Assembly: GCA_016165875.1 (NCBI GenBank)
Contig: JABBOT010000014.1
Span: 13,331,432-13,395,431 of the forward strand
Direction: 5' to 3'
Source: Acanthopleura granulata
Taxonomy: Eukaryota; Mollusca; Polyplacophora; Chitonida; Chitonidae
Length of the DNA: 64,000 nucleotides
A model generated the notes under the pieces. That model searched no databases. It saw nothing but the letters and a program-made list of their open reading frames with translations, and had not been told where the DNA came from. This document shows positions 23,701-32,929 of the stretch, piece by piece (the stretch's first letter is position 1; every line of letters begins with the position of its first letter). The translations under genes were made by a program, and so were the position numbers.

Positions 23701-25902
23701 GTAGCTTCCATTATTCTTGCTGAGTGTACTCTGCGCGTTGATTGTGCTGAGTGTCCTGTGTATGTTTGTTGCACAAAGTACTACATATTGTAGTAGTGTT
23801 TAAATAAACTACCATGCATGCACAGCAACAGCTGTGTAAAACTGTGGAAGGTGCAACATACAACTAGTATTGCCTGGAGCCTTTATTGCTATAGAAGAGT
23901 AAATATATATAAAGAAACGACCTAAATTCTGCTTTTGCAACCATATTGCCACACTTTTACAAACTTCTTCATAAAGGCCTTTGATTTATTATTTGATATC
24001 TGTTTTTTTACGCATTATACTGAAGAATATTTCACTTCGACCTCAGCGGCCAGCATTATGGTGGGAGGAAGCCTGCAATAAGGGCATTTGAACAGATTAA
24101 CCTGAAACTTGACATACTATATACAGCAGTAGTTCTCCCGAAGGTCCTTTTAATATTCCTGTACTATTCATGTGGGCCCAATCATGTGGGATTATGTTGG
24201 TCAGAGTTCCTGTTGAAACCTAAGGGACGTAATAGTTAATGAATCCTAATACATACACCAGGATATATTTTTAATTATTAGCACACTAATGTCCATAAAT
24301 CTCTTGGTGGCAGGTAATTTTTGGAACCGGGGATGAACTGATGATGGTCACCCTGACAGCTAATTCTGGCTTTGTTCGCGCAGCTAAAAACCAGGTGAGT
24401 CATGAAACCTGCTGCTTTTTATAAACCTGACTGTGGTTTTATGTCTGTCTGAATGCGACCAAGATGTCTTAAGGGCCCTCTCATATATTGTTAGCTGGCC
24501 CATACAAGCTTCATTCGTAGCTGAAGTCAGGCTCCGAGCGTTGTCGTCAGCATCCATTAACAGTTCGTTCAGCAATTGTAAGGTAAATGTCAGGGAAGGT
24601 ATCTTAAAAAGTAGTGCGTGTATTGAGCTCAGGTTTTACATACATGTAAAGCACAATGAAGTAAAGGGGATGATGCTTTGTGTGCATATTTATCATGTCC
24701 CCCCTCATTAAGATCACTTCATCTGTCCGTCCGTCTGTCCTTCTCACTCAGCTGTGTGCGGAGCATGTCTCGGCAACTACATGGGATTCTGAAACCCACA
24801 CAATGTGTTCAAAATGACCTGAAGGTGTGCAAAATTACCAAAATTTGTGCACTACATTTACTTTAGGATATATCTGCCCTTTGACCATATTTCTCAACTT
24901 TGTAAAGAGCATACTATCCCGGCAAATATTAGGCACAGGGTTCTCCAACTCTCACAAGGTGTGCAAAATGACCTGAACTTGTGCACTGTCAGGGCTTTTT
25001 GCGCATTTCGATGTATTTTAGAATTTGTCTGCCCTTGCGCATATTGCTCAAATTTGTGCGAAGGCCCAATCCCTCCCTTGACTTAGTGCTCACCAATAGA
25101 AACAGTGGTACAGATTGTAACCTCCCCCTGCTGTATTTCTTTCCACGCATTTGTCAGTGTTGTTGAATCCATACCTCTGTGAAGTATGTCTTCTTTTTGT
25201 TTTCTTTCTTTCCTGTCTTATGCAGATTGTGCATTTACACACAGGTGCATTCAGTCTCTTAAAATATATTAATACTGTGCAATGTGCTATATTTATGTTT
25301 TTCTAGAGAGCAGGGGGGACATACAGTTTTGCAGTCTCTGATTGCTTTCTTGTTTGTGTACATTACAAAACCTCCAGACTCTCAGTTAATACAAAAGAGC
25401 TACTTTGGTGTTAAAACCTGACCCCAGGGTGAAATGAAAGAGATTGAGAACCTGAATTGCTTTCCTAAATAATAAAAAGAAAAAACAACATGCAGTGTAT
25501 TAAAACCGGATTGTACATTTTTTGAGAGAATAAGCCGGAAACAAAATTGTTCTTTTCTTCCCATTTTGCCTGGTGTGATGTCACACTCAAATAACACATG
25601 ACATTACCAAATGCTAACATTTATTCTCTTACGACGGTATACTTTCAAACGCTGTTGACGTCATTCCATAATAAATGCCTTACTCAATCTTCTTGCCCGA
25701 TTCAGTGTCATATAAGGAATCATGTCATAAATGCAAATCTTTGGTTTCTTTGAAGGGAGTGAACTACACTGTGTTTATTCATGCTGCCAGAGCCTTGACT
25801 GAGGCAAAAGAGAAGGGAGCCAAGAAAATGGAGGTAAACCGATGTAACAGTGACTTGACCCTTACAGTGCAACCGTCCCAAAGAACCAAATCAGCAGTTT
25901 GA
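14569..25902 (+). CDS. C7orf25: C7orf25 homolog (UPF0415/DUF1308 family), 5 exons seen, N-terminus missing
   Basis: Coding exons are 14569-14794, 15963-16931, 18206-18390, 24314-24394 and 25756-25902. All junctions are GT/AG and the phases match (1, 1, 0, 0). The order of conserved blocks follows the human protein: [143 protein letters not shown]. The molecular function of the family is not established. The NLDVTALI stretch resembles the first motif of PIN-like nucleases, which is an inference. A Ser/Asp-rich insertion of about 100 residues makes this version longer than the ~420-residue human one. About 60 N-terminal residues are not found in the window. The C-terminal tail after residues AKKMEV is not conserved, and a possible donor (GAG|GTAAAC near 25833) could extend the gene. 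Confidence 0.92.
14781..14880 (+). repeat. 50 bp tandem duplication spanning a 5' splice site
   Basis: CCTCGTGTGGGCTGGTAAAG at 14781 and CCTCGTCTAGGCTGGTAAAG at 14831 begin two near-identical 50 bp copies. The first contains the real exon end and donor (after 14794). The second is a duplicate donor (after 14844) whose use would add 50 nt and bring an in-frame stop at about 14809-14811. Confidence 0.9.
15350..15620 (+). mobile_element. SINE family 1, near full length (intronic)
   Basis: Head GGCCTCTGTGGGCAAGGGGG with TTAGCGTGCTAG, B-box ATGTTCAAGCCCAGC, core CAGCAACCAGCGGGTGGTC, then TTTCCTCTCACCATAATGCT and a degenerate tail. Lies in the first visible intron of the C7orf25 homolog. Confidence 0.88.
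15621..15771 (-). mobile_element. SINE family 1, 3' half, inverted against its neighbour
   Basis: Starts TTTCATTGGTGTGTTGCACT, then CAGCATTATGGTGGGAGGAA. It is tail-to-tail with the copy at 15350-15620, so the intron transcript could fold into a hairpin of more than 100 bp about 190 nt before the next acceptor. Confidence 0.85.
15963..16931 (+). CDS. C7orf25: C7orf25-homolog exon b (long central exon)
   Basis: Acceptor CTTATCTGAAG and donor CATG|GTATGT, 969 nt, phase 1 to phase 1. The first ~60 codons (GQGQFGEK to VIGELVD) and the last ~45 (VNLDVTALI to MKEFLHG) are conserved. The ~200 codons between are Ser, Asp, Glu, Thr and Lys rich with [15 protein letters not shown] runs and are presumably disordered. 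Human has a much shorter linker here. The longest open frame starts upstream of the acceptor, but the residues before GQGQ are intronic. Confidence 0.92.
17337..17490 (+). mobile_element. Second SINE-like family, 3' fragment
   Basis: AGTATAACGTGACTGGGTGG + GGTGTCATGT and ATTCCACTAT match, on the other strand, the element at 50636-50885 (TGTATAATGTGACTGGGTGG + AGTGTCACGT). The head is absent or unrecognisable. Intronic. Confidence 0.65.
18206..18390 (+). CDS. C7orf25: C7orf25-homolog exon c
   Basis: Acceptor CTCTCGCCACCAG and donor TCCAAG|GTGGGA, 185 nt, phase 1 to phase 0. Encodes [28 protein letters not shown] and SSKIKHRSK. All are strongly conserved positions of the family, including the invariant GGP-ER run. 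The start chosen is the splice site, not the internal Met. Confidence 0.93.
18391..19296. other. Intron sequence, nothing recognised
   Basis: Start of the 5.9 kb intron of the C7orf25 homolog. A weak likeness to the SINE core (TGGTTTTCCCCCCACCCATA at about 18824) was not enough to call. Confidence 0.5.
19297..19720 (+). repeat. Dispersed repeat family B, copies 2 and 3 in tandem
   Basis: AAAATGTTAGGGACGGCATC at about 19370 and AAAATGTTAGGGATGGTATC at about 19551 begin two successive versions of the unit, each followed by GGATATTCCATCG- or GATGTTCCATCAG-type blocks and ACCGTAAATTAC or ACTGTAAATTACCGAATTCC. Same order as at 3484-3710. Confidence 0.75.
20020..20400 (+). repeat. Three degenerate ~150 bp tandem units
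   Basis: GTGGTATGACATCCGTAAGA, GTGGTATGACGTCAATGAGA and ATGGTATGACATCGCAAAGA recur at about 150 bp spacing, each followed by a GGCTAGGATTGG- or GCTAAGATTGGT-like block. No open frame is shared between units. Confidence 0.6.
20900..22730 (-). pseudogene. Decayed non-LTR retrotransposon, RT to C-terminus
   Basis: Reading the minus strand 5' to 3': an RT finger segment ([30 protein letters not shown], about 22620-22490), the palm with VPRGSALES in place of PQGS and [10 protein letters not shown] in place of the catalytic FADD-type motif (about 22150-22030), then [27 protein letters not shown] and AARTVIGLP (to 21571). Next comes an [13 protein letters not shown] thumb block, and finally [10 protein letters not shown] with NLLNNLSL (about 21100-21020). 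Stops and frame changes separate the blocks. Loss of the catalytic Asp pair means it is dead. Endonuclease and ORF1 were not found, so it is 5' truncated. It lies antisense inside an intron of the C7orf25 homolog. Clade is uncertain (Jockey/CR1-like). Confidence 0.85.
22863..23508 (+). mobile_element. ~640 bp element with TGTCCCCCC termini, copy 1
   Basis: Starts ATTATGTCCCCCCACATTAA and contains two internal ~145 bp subunits (GGATTCTCAAACTTATACAA and TGATTCTCAAACTCACACAA). It ends after AAATATATTAATACTGTGCC in a degenerate GGAGGGGAGGAGG. The intact second copy at 24693-25326 shows the full inverted end. No transposase is seen, so it looks like a non-autonomous DNA element, though that class is an inference. 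Confidence 0.75.
24001..24072 (-). mobile_element. SINE family 1, 3' fragment
   Basis: TTACGCATTATACTGAAGAA, TATTTCACTTCGACC and CAGCATTATGGTGGGAGGAA, then abrupt loss of similarity. Confidence 0.75.
24314..24394 (+). CDS. C7orf25: C7orf25-homolog exon d (81 nt)
   Basis: Acceptor CTCTTGGTGGCAG and donor AACCAG|GTGAGT, 27 codons, phase 0 to 0. Encodes [11 protein letters not shown] and [13 protein letters not shown], which match the most conserved C-terminal block of the family almost residue for residue. Too short to appear as an ordinary ORF. Confidence 0.94.
24575..24690 (+). repeat. Dispersed repeat family B, fragment
   Basis: AATGTCAGGGAAGGTATCTT, AAAAAGTAGTGCGTGTATTG and AGCTCAGG match copies 1 to 3. 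It abuts the element that starts at 24693. Confidence 0.65.
24693..25326 (+). mobile_element. ~640 bp element with TGTCCCCCC/GGGGGGACA inverted ends, copy 2
   Basis: Begins TCATGTCCCCCCTCATTA and ends AGCAGGGGGGACATACAG, giving short terminal inverted repeats. The body matches copy 1 in order: TCTGTCCGTCCGTCTGTCC, CTCAACTTTGT..AGAGCATA, TGTGCAAAATGACCTGAA, TTGTAACCTCCCCCTGCT, CAGTCTCTTAAAATATATTA. The two copies flank coding exon 24314-24394. Confidence 0.8.
25756..25902 (+). CDS. C7orf25: C7orf25-homolog last exon seen
   Basis: Acceptor TTGGTTTCTTTGAAG, phase 0. [19 protein letters not shown] corresponds to the human C-terminal block. After AKKMEV the reading frame runs another ~22 codons to TGA at 25900-25902 without conservation. 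A donor-like GAG|GTAAAC at about 25833 leaves open a further exon. No clear AATAAA was found nearby. Confidence 0.88.
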   Translation, partial: GVNYTVFIHAARALTEAKEKGAKKMEVNRCNSDLTLTVQPSQRTKSAV

Positions 25903-27390
25903 CAGTCGTGTGGCAGTTTAAACCTGACAGAACCTGCAGGTGGAGTAGTGAATCAACCAAATCATGATGTGTTTATGCAAGTTTTGGTTAACGGAAACAG
26001 TGTACATCCATATACATGTATGTTAAGCACCACAAAGTGGCAGTTGTGTTTGTGCAGTTATGTTGGTTTTACTGGTACCAGTTTTGTTGTGGGAGAAAAA
26101 CTGTTCTGGTTATGAAAGCAGTGCTCAGTGCCATCTCACCAGCCCTGCAGACTGCGTGACGTGAGACACAAATAACTTTTACTGTCCAAAATGGAATTTC
26201 TTGATAAGGGAACAAAAAGTCCTTGAAAATTTACTTGCGTCAGGATATAGCCTCAAGACGAATTCTTGACTTTCAAAAACTAGACCCAAATATTCAGCTT
26301 GTTTCGATTAAAAGTCCCTTGTGCTGTCATATGACCTGCATTGTGGCTTGAAAGTGTCTTGGGGTCGTGTTTCATCTCAGAAAATTTCAAAGACAGTCAG
26401 CCAATGTTGCCCTTGTGTAACTGATTTTCCATACCATGTGACATTGGCTTGTAAAAGTTCTGTTTTCAGTGACAAAAGTTGTCCGCGTGGGCTTGTCTTT
26501 AATTTCCCTCAGATGCTGGCTGCGTTCTGTCTTGGAGTTTTAGACAATATTGGAAGCTCCTTCTTGATGATGGGTTTTGCAGTGCTGTTCATGAGATGTA
26601 TGGTAAATGGCCGGTAACATCACGTGTTCCAATCCAGTTTTTGTGTAATTCCAGTTTGACTTGGGATTGTGAACATATCACATTTTTACACAAAACTTTA
26701 AAATTTACCCATACACATACGGAAAAGCCATGTTTCCTTTTTCTGTTGACATATATCGGGCCCCCAGAGCAGGTGCAGAAAGTCAGAATTGTTCTGTTAC
26801 GTGTAGATATGAGTTTCATTGCCATTCTAATGCATTACACATGGTAAATGTTGAGAGCTAGCACTGAATCACGGTGTTTTGTGTTCATTTGACAAATTTT
26901 GTACTGCGGAAATGGCATAGAGGGCAGTCATTGAGAGACACCCATCATTCCTGTATTCATTTATAAAGAATATATTTGTTCTAATGAGAGAAGACACCTA
27001 ATTTCTTATGATTATTATTCACACATACATATATTTCTTTAAATTTCAGTTTAATAATGGGCAAATTGTATTTTTTTTTGACATAGTATTATCATCATTT
27101 ATTCACATTGCCCTTATTTTTAGTTATTGCACGGCACATGTACTTTATTATGCATCTATATTCATATGTTGTGTTAATTTATTATCAGCTGGGATGTAAT
27201 ACCAAGGCTTGTTACGAGGTAATCCTGTTATCGAGCAGATAACATCGACTGTCAATGCCTTGAAGTGTACATGAGGTTTTTGATACAATAAATTTCTCTA
27301 TATACATAGATTGTATCATATGATATTGTCATGTGATTCTCTCGTGAGCCACCAAGCAGAGAAATACGGATGTGCCGTGGTTTGACAGGT
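25903..27390. other. Downstream of the C7orf25 homolog; no gene recognised
   Basis: Probably 3' UTR at first, then intergenic. Frames of up to 98 codons show no domain. TACAATAAATTTC at about 27285 is the nearest clear polyadenylation-type hexamer. Confidence 0.45.
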
Positions 27391-27636
27391 TTTCTGTGGC
27401 CGAGAGTGTTACCGGGCTGGTGCAACGTAATGACCCAGGAGTCTCTCACCAATATTGGCGCTGTGAGTTCAAGTCCAGTTCATACTGGCTTCCTGTCTGA
27501 CCGTAAGTTAAAAGGTCCGTCAGCACCCTGTGGATGGTCACTGGTTTCCTCGGAGATCTGTCTGGTTTCCTACTATAGTGAAATATTTCTGAGCAGGGCG
27601 TAAAACACCAATCAAATAAATAAATAAATAATAAAT
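27391..27636 (+). mobile_element. SINE family 1, near full length with perfect B-box
   Basis: The B-box reads AGTTCAAGTCC, an exact match to the tRNA-gene consensus RGTTCRANTCC. The head is TGTGGCCGAGAGTGTTACCG, the core is GTGGATGGTCACTGGTTTCC and the tail is CCAATCAAATAAATAAATAA. This copy best shows the tRNA origin and the orientation of the family. Confidence 0.92.
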
Positions 27637-27741
27637 CCGACTGGAGTTGATTAACTAAACATACACATAGTACTCAGGAAAACTAAAATCTTGAGACTTG
27701 CCATGGAGAATATATTTAGAAAAAGAGATGTGTACTATGAT

Positions 27742-28215
27742 CTAGCCCTGTCGAGAACCATAATTGGAATGAATATAGAAGACAATTCCATAGGCCGCGT
27801 TCTGGCGATGCGATTTGTGTGATGCCACAGCCACGTAAAATAGCACATGACCTTTTCGACTAGACACTGGCATTTTTGCGAAATGCCACTGACAGGCCTG
27901 CAGGTTAGGCGAGATCTTGCGCAAGTACCATGTTACCAACGACAACGACTTACCGTTAAGGGTTCTTAAGTCCTCAGTTTTTGAGACACTGTGTTCCTGC
28001 AACTGCCCGCTTAGGTCACATTCGTTATTCACTTCCTGTTCCCACGGTTTTTCAGCGTGAACTTCCCCTTGAGAGGCGGGGGAATTGTGACGTCTTGCAG
28101 TTAAACCCCAATAAACTGAATAGCAGCATAAGAAGCATTGATTTTCATGATTCACTTCTACGATGTGAATTATGATGGGAGGAAACTGAGTAGAGCCCGT
28201 GGGGAAATCCCGCAA
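27742..28215 (-). CDS. Uncharacterised open frame, possibly containing a spliced exon
   Basis: A 157-codon frame whose first residues come from a SINE, so its ATG is not credible. Inside it, 28067-27954 looks like an exon: acceptor CCGCCTCTCAAG, donor TTAACG|GTAAGTCG, 114 nt, phase 1 to 1, acidic and with one Cys (VNNECDLSGQL). The end of the frame reads HVLFYVAVASH and AAYGIVFYIHS. I recognise no family. It could be a fragment of an unrelated gene or chance. No function is proposed. Confidence 0.2.
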   Translation of the reverse strand: MRDFPTGSTQFPPIIIHIVEVNHENQCFLCCYSVYWGLTARRHNSPASQGEVHAEKPWEQEVNNECDLSGQLQEHSVSKTEDLRTLNGKSLSLVTWYLRKISPNLQACQWHFAKMPVSSRKGHVLFYVAVASHKSHRQNAAYGIVFYIHSNYGSRQG

Positions 28216-28352
28216 CCATCCGCAGGTTGCTGGCTAACCTTCTCATGTACGGCCGTAGAGGAAGCCAGTATGAACTGGACTTGAACATTGGTGAGAGGTT
28301 CTTGAGTTATCGTGGTGCGCTAACGCGCGAACACCTCGGCCACGGAGGCCTC
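28170..28352 (-). mobile_element. SINE family 1, 5' two thirds
   Basis: TATGATGGGAGGAAACTGAG, CCGCAGGTTGCTGGCTAACC, GGAAGCCAGTATGAACTGG + ACTTGAACATTGG, GTGCGCTAACGCGCG and CGGCCACGGAGGCC. It keeps the complete head but lacks the tail side. Confidence 0.88.
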
Positions 28353-29310
28353 AATAATGGAGCACACAATTCCACATCGCGATAAGTATTGAATCCTTCA
28401 TGTAGTCCAGAATGTTTTAGCCACAGTGTCCGAGGTACAACGCCGGTCCTTGTCAAATAACCAATCAATTGTCCGTCTTGTGACCTACGGATCCCACCAG
28501 TAAGCTGATCTGAAAGAGTACGCGGTCATATCGGTAGAAGGCAAGTTACCTCCAGCAAACCCCAAGTAAACGGCCTGACGAACGTTATTGACACCAAAAC
28601 CCCTGGAAGCTCGAGGATTCTCTGTCTTTGGCTCTTCAGTCCATGTGCTTCCTATAGTGATTACAAGAGAAGTACCAGTTGCCTTTCCAATAAAGCGGGC
28701 ACAATGAATTTGTCACTGAAGATGGGGAACTTTCAATCACCTTCTCGGGCACATAATTTTCAAGATCTTCGCTTTCCATTTTTCTCGGAGGCTTGATGGT
28801 TTGTTGGCTTCTTAAATCCTTTGCTGAGCACCAAGCGAGGTAGTATCAACGTTACCGATGTAAAATCTTAAAGATGACTCGGTTCGGGATTAAACGTACG
28901 GGTCTCAAGGATTTTCCTGTGATTGAAACCTGAATGAGCTACAGTTACCCAGGAATTTCAGTTTTAGAGCGCTTGTTTGAAGCATTATGGCAACATCATG
29001 TACATGACCTCCAACATATATACGTGTAGTGAAAGCAATCCCTCATGATAGGTGCTGTCCTGCACCTACCGAGACGATGTGCAGGTGCAGGTTTTGTTAA
29101 CGTTAACTACAGACTGGCCAGGAATGACATCCAGTCTATGCTATAACACGACAATAATCCACTTTTACACCTCGTACAATTTATTTTACTCCATGTAAAT
29201 GGTGGTTTGTCACAATGGCGTACAGCGAGTGGAATTATCAACCAAGCAGCTTGTTTGCCCTGAAAACAACAATACAGACCACTTGGCCATCATTCCTGCC
29301 ATATCATTTC
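28353..29310. other. Intergenic; possible old coding remnant
   Basis: On the minus strand, about 28720-28500 reads a 75-codon frame (LVITIGSTWTEEPK, VNNVRQAVYLGFAGG) that ends at a stop. The protein-like look is weak and I recognise no domain, so it is not called as a gene. Confidence 0.4.
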
Positions 29311-29450
29311 TTTTATTTATGGTGTGATTGGTGCTTAAGGCCGTACGCAAGAATTTTTCATTCATACGGCGGCGGCCAGAGTTATAATTTGAGGAAACCT
29401 AGCAGAGCCGGGGTCACGACCATACGCAGGTTGCTGGCAGTCCTTCACAA
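29311..29450 (-). mobile_element. SINE family 1, degenerate 3' copy
   Basis: TGTGATTGGTGCTTAAGGCC, GTACGCAAGAATTTTTCATT, CATACGGCGGCGGCCAGAGT and CGCAGGTTGCTGGCAGTCC. Confidence 0.75.
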
Positions 29451-29460
29451 GTGCCATATT

Positions 29461-29625
29461 ATTAATTATTCAGTTGGTGTTCACCGCCATGCTCAAGATT
29501 TTTTCACAGCCTTGTTTATTTGGGGAGGAAACTGGAATGCCAGAAGTAAACCACAAACCTTCGACAGATAACTGACAAAACATTCTACATATGACCGTTG
29601 ACGAAGCAACATGAGCTGGATTCCA
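29461..29625 (-). mobile_element. SINE family 1, second degenerate copy in tandem
   Basis: TTCAGTTGGTGTTCACCGCC, ATGCTCAAGATTTTTTCA, TTTGGGGAGGAAACTGG and AGCAACATGAGCTGGATTCC. Same orientation as the copy 10 bp before it. Confidence 0.65.
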
Positions 29626-30135
29626 AGACGCAACCACATCGGTCAAGGTCCTGATAATCCCAGAGGAAGTAATCCCAATAAGGCTGAGTTCAAACAGGCG
29701 AGCTGACTGGTCAAGGGCTATACGGAACTTCCGGCAAAAATCGTTCTAGTCCGTCCAACCAGCCATGGCGTATGGGCTCATAGCAAGCTCATATAATATT
29801 GAGGACACATCTGCTTCCTAAACCCACAAAGACCTTGTTATCACCAGATCGAACTGTCATAACGCTACCATAATAACCCTGAACGTTTTTTTTCTTGGGT
29901 TTAGGTTGATACGGCTAAGTAAAGAACTAAGGCCTCCTATCGGTTTATCCATCCCGTCTCTCATCCCCCCCCCCCCCACCGCATGGACACACACACACAC
30001 ATTGCATTTATCACTCCTGAAGGTGGCGTAATCAAACGTGGATATAATGAGAACGCAGTAATTTCAATGTTTGGATTAAAGCATGATTTGCGTCCAGATT
30101 TTGGACCTGGTGTACATTTTTGCATTTTAACACAC

Positions 30136-31704
30136 TTACTCAGTGCATGCTGGTCCGCAAAGGAATCCCAGAAGCCCAGCAATGGCGTGACATCCGGTCT
30201 CGCACGCGCCTTCTGCAACACCGCTATCTACCAATTTGTGAGCAAGATGCTTCACTGTGTATATAAAAGAACATTTTTTGTTTATTAGTTTCTCTCTTCG
30301 TCGTTTGAAAAATATTAAAGTGAAAAACCATTCAAAAATGAGGTTGTGGTAAGTGAAAAGACAATATCTGAAAATACCTTAAGTGTTTTGTTTTGGTTTG
30401 TTTGGTTTTTGTTTTGTTTTGTTTTGTTTATTATATTTTTTCCCACCAAATTTAACGCAGTCAGATGTTTGATTGCACGGTGGACTTCATGGACCATATT
30501 GAACAAGCTAAAGAACTGTGACGCCACCCATTCCTAATTTTAGCTGCTAAACAGCCACTGAATGTTATATGTTTACGTTCTACACGAATATACATTCAAT
30601 ACTACACCCGCATCTGTATTTAATGTGAAAATGTTACAATCAGTTTTTGTGCTCTTTTCACTCACCACAACTTCACTTTCGAGTGATTTTTCACTTTAAC
30701 TGTTTATAAACTACACGAGCAAACAAAGACAGATCTAAGCCACAAACTGGAGAGTGATGATACTATACAACCCGCAGTTCATTTTGGCTGATGTCGTTTT
30801 CCTGAGGAATGGTTCTAGTTTTGTTTTCGTAAAAGGTGTGTATGACTTTTCAAACCTGACACCGCTGGGTGAGAAACTATCATTGGATTATCCAATGTTT
30901 TAGAAAAAGTTTTCTGGATTTAAAATTTATCTAATCGCCAAAGAGCAATAATTTTAGCTTTAAAAAGTGCACAGATTCAGTTACCCTACCTGTAAGTCAG
31001 CCTGTGTATAGGAATTCAAGACTGGGTTCCTGACTGACGTGACCATAAAGCCACGTAGACCTCGCTTGTATACTGGCCGTTATTTTATATCTGGCGCACT
31101 TTCGTTAATTTAGTCTCCCTTCTGACAATTAAGCACGTTCGTATTACATGGACTAAATCAACGGTCACTATAACTGTGATGAAAACTGAAACCTGTGAAA
31201 TTTCCGTTTTAGACAAAGATCCATGCACGTTTTATCCCAGGATTAAGCTCACCTTTAAGCGGAAATACATTTAATATTCTTTCCTATCTGTTGAACATTA
31301 ATAAGGAAAGTAAGGAATTTGCGTTTGTGTGTCCGTATTAGGCTTACGAGACACATGTAAGTCTGATATTCAGACCATGTTTCAGAAGCTGTCCTTAAGT
31401 ACCTGCCGATCCCGCCAAACTATTCCTGGCTTCAGTCACAATTGGAAAGGTGATTTGTAAGTGTACTTTTGGGCGCTTGAATTAAAAACATGAATGTTAT
31501 CTTCAGGCAAATGTGTGTACATAAATTTTTAGTAACGAGGTTTATAATTTTAACTTCAGTCAGAAGTGGTTTTTAAAAATCTGGTCTAGCTGGTTTGCGC
31601 TTGATTTGTCAGCACTATAGCTTACGCTCATCTCCAATGCCTCGCTCGTGCGGCACGGCGAAGACAAGGGGCGTCAGACACAACAAGAAGATGAACAGCT
31701 TCAT
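30136..31704 (-). CDS. Secreted CX3C-X10-CX3C peptide, paralog A (two coding exons)
   Basis: Coding exons are 31704-31626 (79 nt, ATG, ends phase 1 at GAGC|GTAAGC) and 30254-30136 (119 nt, acceptor TATATACACAG, stop TAA). The product is 65 residues. A 16-residue signal peptide (MKLFIFLLCLTPLVFA) is followed by a short linker (VPHERGIGDE) and a mature part with four cysteines spaced CX3C-X10-CX3C, ending LCGPACTE. The intron is 1371 bp. The second exon has exactly the same length, phase and cysteine positions as the gene at 49823-50373, with shared DSGVA and FLCGP residues, so the two are paralogs. The acceptor TTGTTGTTCTTCAG lies only 3 nt before the ATG, so a noncoding first exon upstream is expected but was not located. 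Two CX3C pairs suggest a disulfide-tied helical hairpin. The role (antimicrobial, effector or signalling) is unknown to me. Confidence 0.75.
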
Positions 31705-31766
31705 GATCTGAAGAACAACAAGCAGAAAGGAGAATTGCCACATAATACAGGTGGAGTTTTTTATCT

Positions 31767-32021
31767 TTACACCACTATTAAGCTGTTTATATCGAAAGAG
31801 GTATCTGAGCAAGAGCAGTTGCTGAATACGGTAATTTGTACTCCCGCCCTAGTAGCAATAACTAGGAAAGCTCTCCAGTTCAGCATTGTAACTACGAACT
31901 TTTGCCCCGATCCTATAATCTTTTCTTTGACTTGACCATTTTCCGTGTACTTTTCCAAGTAGAAGTAGCGTTTAGAAAAAGTAAAGGGTAGCCTTGTTTC
32001 CAAATACATGTACGGAGACAT
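31767..32021 (-). CDS. Uncharacterised 84-codon frame
   Basis: Just upstream of paralog A on the same strand. The frame reads FSKRYFYLEKYTENG, KEKIIGSGQKFVV and VQITVFSNCSCS and has a protein-like composition, but I recognise no domain, signal peptide or splice pairing. It could instead be part of the expected first intron or leader of paralog A. Low confidence that it is coding. Confidence 0.2.
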   Translation of the reverse strand: MSPYMYLETRLPFTFSKRYFYLEKYTENGQVKEKIIGSGQKFVVTMLNWRAFLVIATRAGVQITVFSNCSCSDTSFDINSLIVV

Positions 32022-32087
32022 TTAGGCCGTTGAATTCTAGGCCTACATGTAAGCTGCGCCTCCGCAACAGGAGTTACAAGTCTGTCG

Positions 32088-32345
32088 GCGCATGCATGGC
32101 TCAGGCGGTTAGTGCGCTAACGCAGTACAATGACCGAAGCCTCCCACCAATGCAGTCGCTGTGAGTTCAAGACCAGCTCATGTTGGCTTCCTCTCCGGCC
32201 GTATGTGGGAAGGTCTGCCAGCAACCTGCGGATGGTCGTGGGTCTCCCCCGGGCTCTCCCACAATAATGCTGGTCGCCGTCGTATAAGTGAAATATTCTT
32301 GAGTACGGCATAAAACACCAATCAAATAAATAAATAAATAAATAC
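32088..32345 (+). mobile_element. SINE family 1, near full length
   Basis: A-box region ATGGCTCAGGCGGTTAGTGC, B-box GAGTTCAAGACCAGC, core CAGCAACCTGCGGATGGTCG, CCGTCGTATAAGTGAAATAT, tail AATCAAATAAATAAATAAAT. Among the least decayed copies. Confidence 0.92.
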
Positions 32346-32929
32346 AAGTCTGTATACACGTAGTTATACACGTAGTTAGGAGAATTTTTTCTTCCTTGTC
32401 TTTGACTGTCTAAGGATGAGCGTTTTAAATTTTGGCGATGAATCGGATTCATGAATTTGTTTAAGCATGTCTTCACTATTGACAAATTGGACAGAAATGG
32501 AGAGTTGTGTCCTTTTATTTGCAGTGATTGGGTGAATTCGTACGTTGAACTAGGGCAGACGTTTGTTCTCTTTCAGTGCGTTTTAGCTGCATTTGCAACC
32601 TCTATAACCACAATGTCACGGCCCGCTGTCCGGACTAGAGTGCTCGAGAGGCTTAATTATTTCCTGCGTCTGTGACACGTGAGAAACAACTTATTTACAT
32701 CGCGAAATTTTCACACACACCATGTATAAAATCTTTATGTAGCAGATAAGACAAGCTTTGTGCAAGATTCCTGATTATGATTTCAGTATTTTGGATGGAG
32801 GGAACCACAGTTCCGGGCTAAACAAATTCGGCAAGTTCGTGACAAACTTTCCCACGTGTGACTCCAGATATGCAGACCATATTGGTGGGTGACAAATTGT
32901 CAACATGGAAACCGTAAGATTGGATACAC
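32346..32929. other. Intergenic; nothing recognised
   Basis: Short random frames only. It could hold the first exon and promoter of paralog A, which is transcribed leftward from somewhere upstream of 31707, but I found no convincing TATA box paired with a donor. Confidence 0.4.

Noticed and set aside
27742..27870. Hydrophobic N-terminal domain of a big defensin (AAYGIVFYI stretch)
   Set aside because: Only a short local likeness. The conserved V-F-x-x-L segment is missing, and no Cys domain follows on that strand.
28500..28720. Protein-like minus frame with STWTEEPK and VRQAVYLGF
   Set aside because: 75 codons is within chance expectation at this composition. No domain, and the frame ends at a stop.
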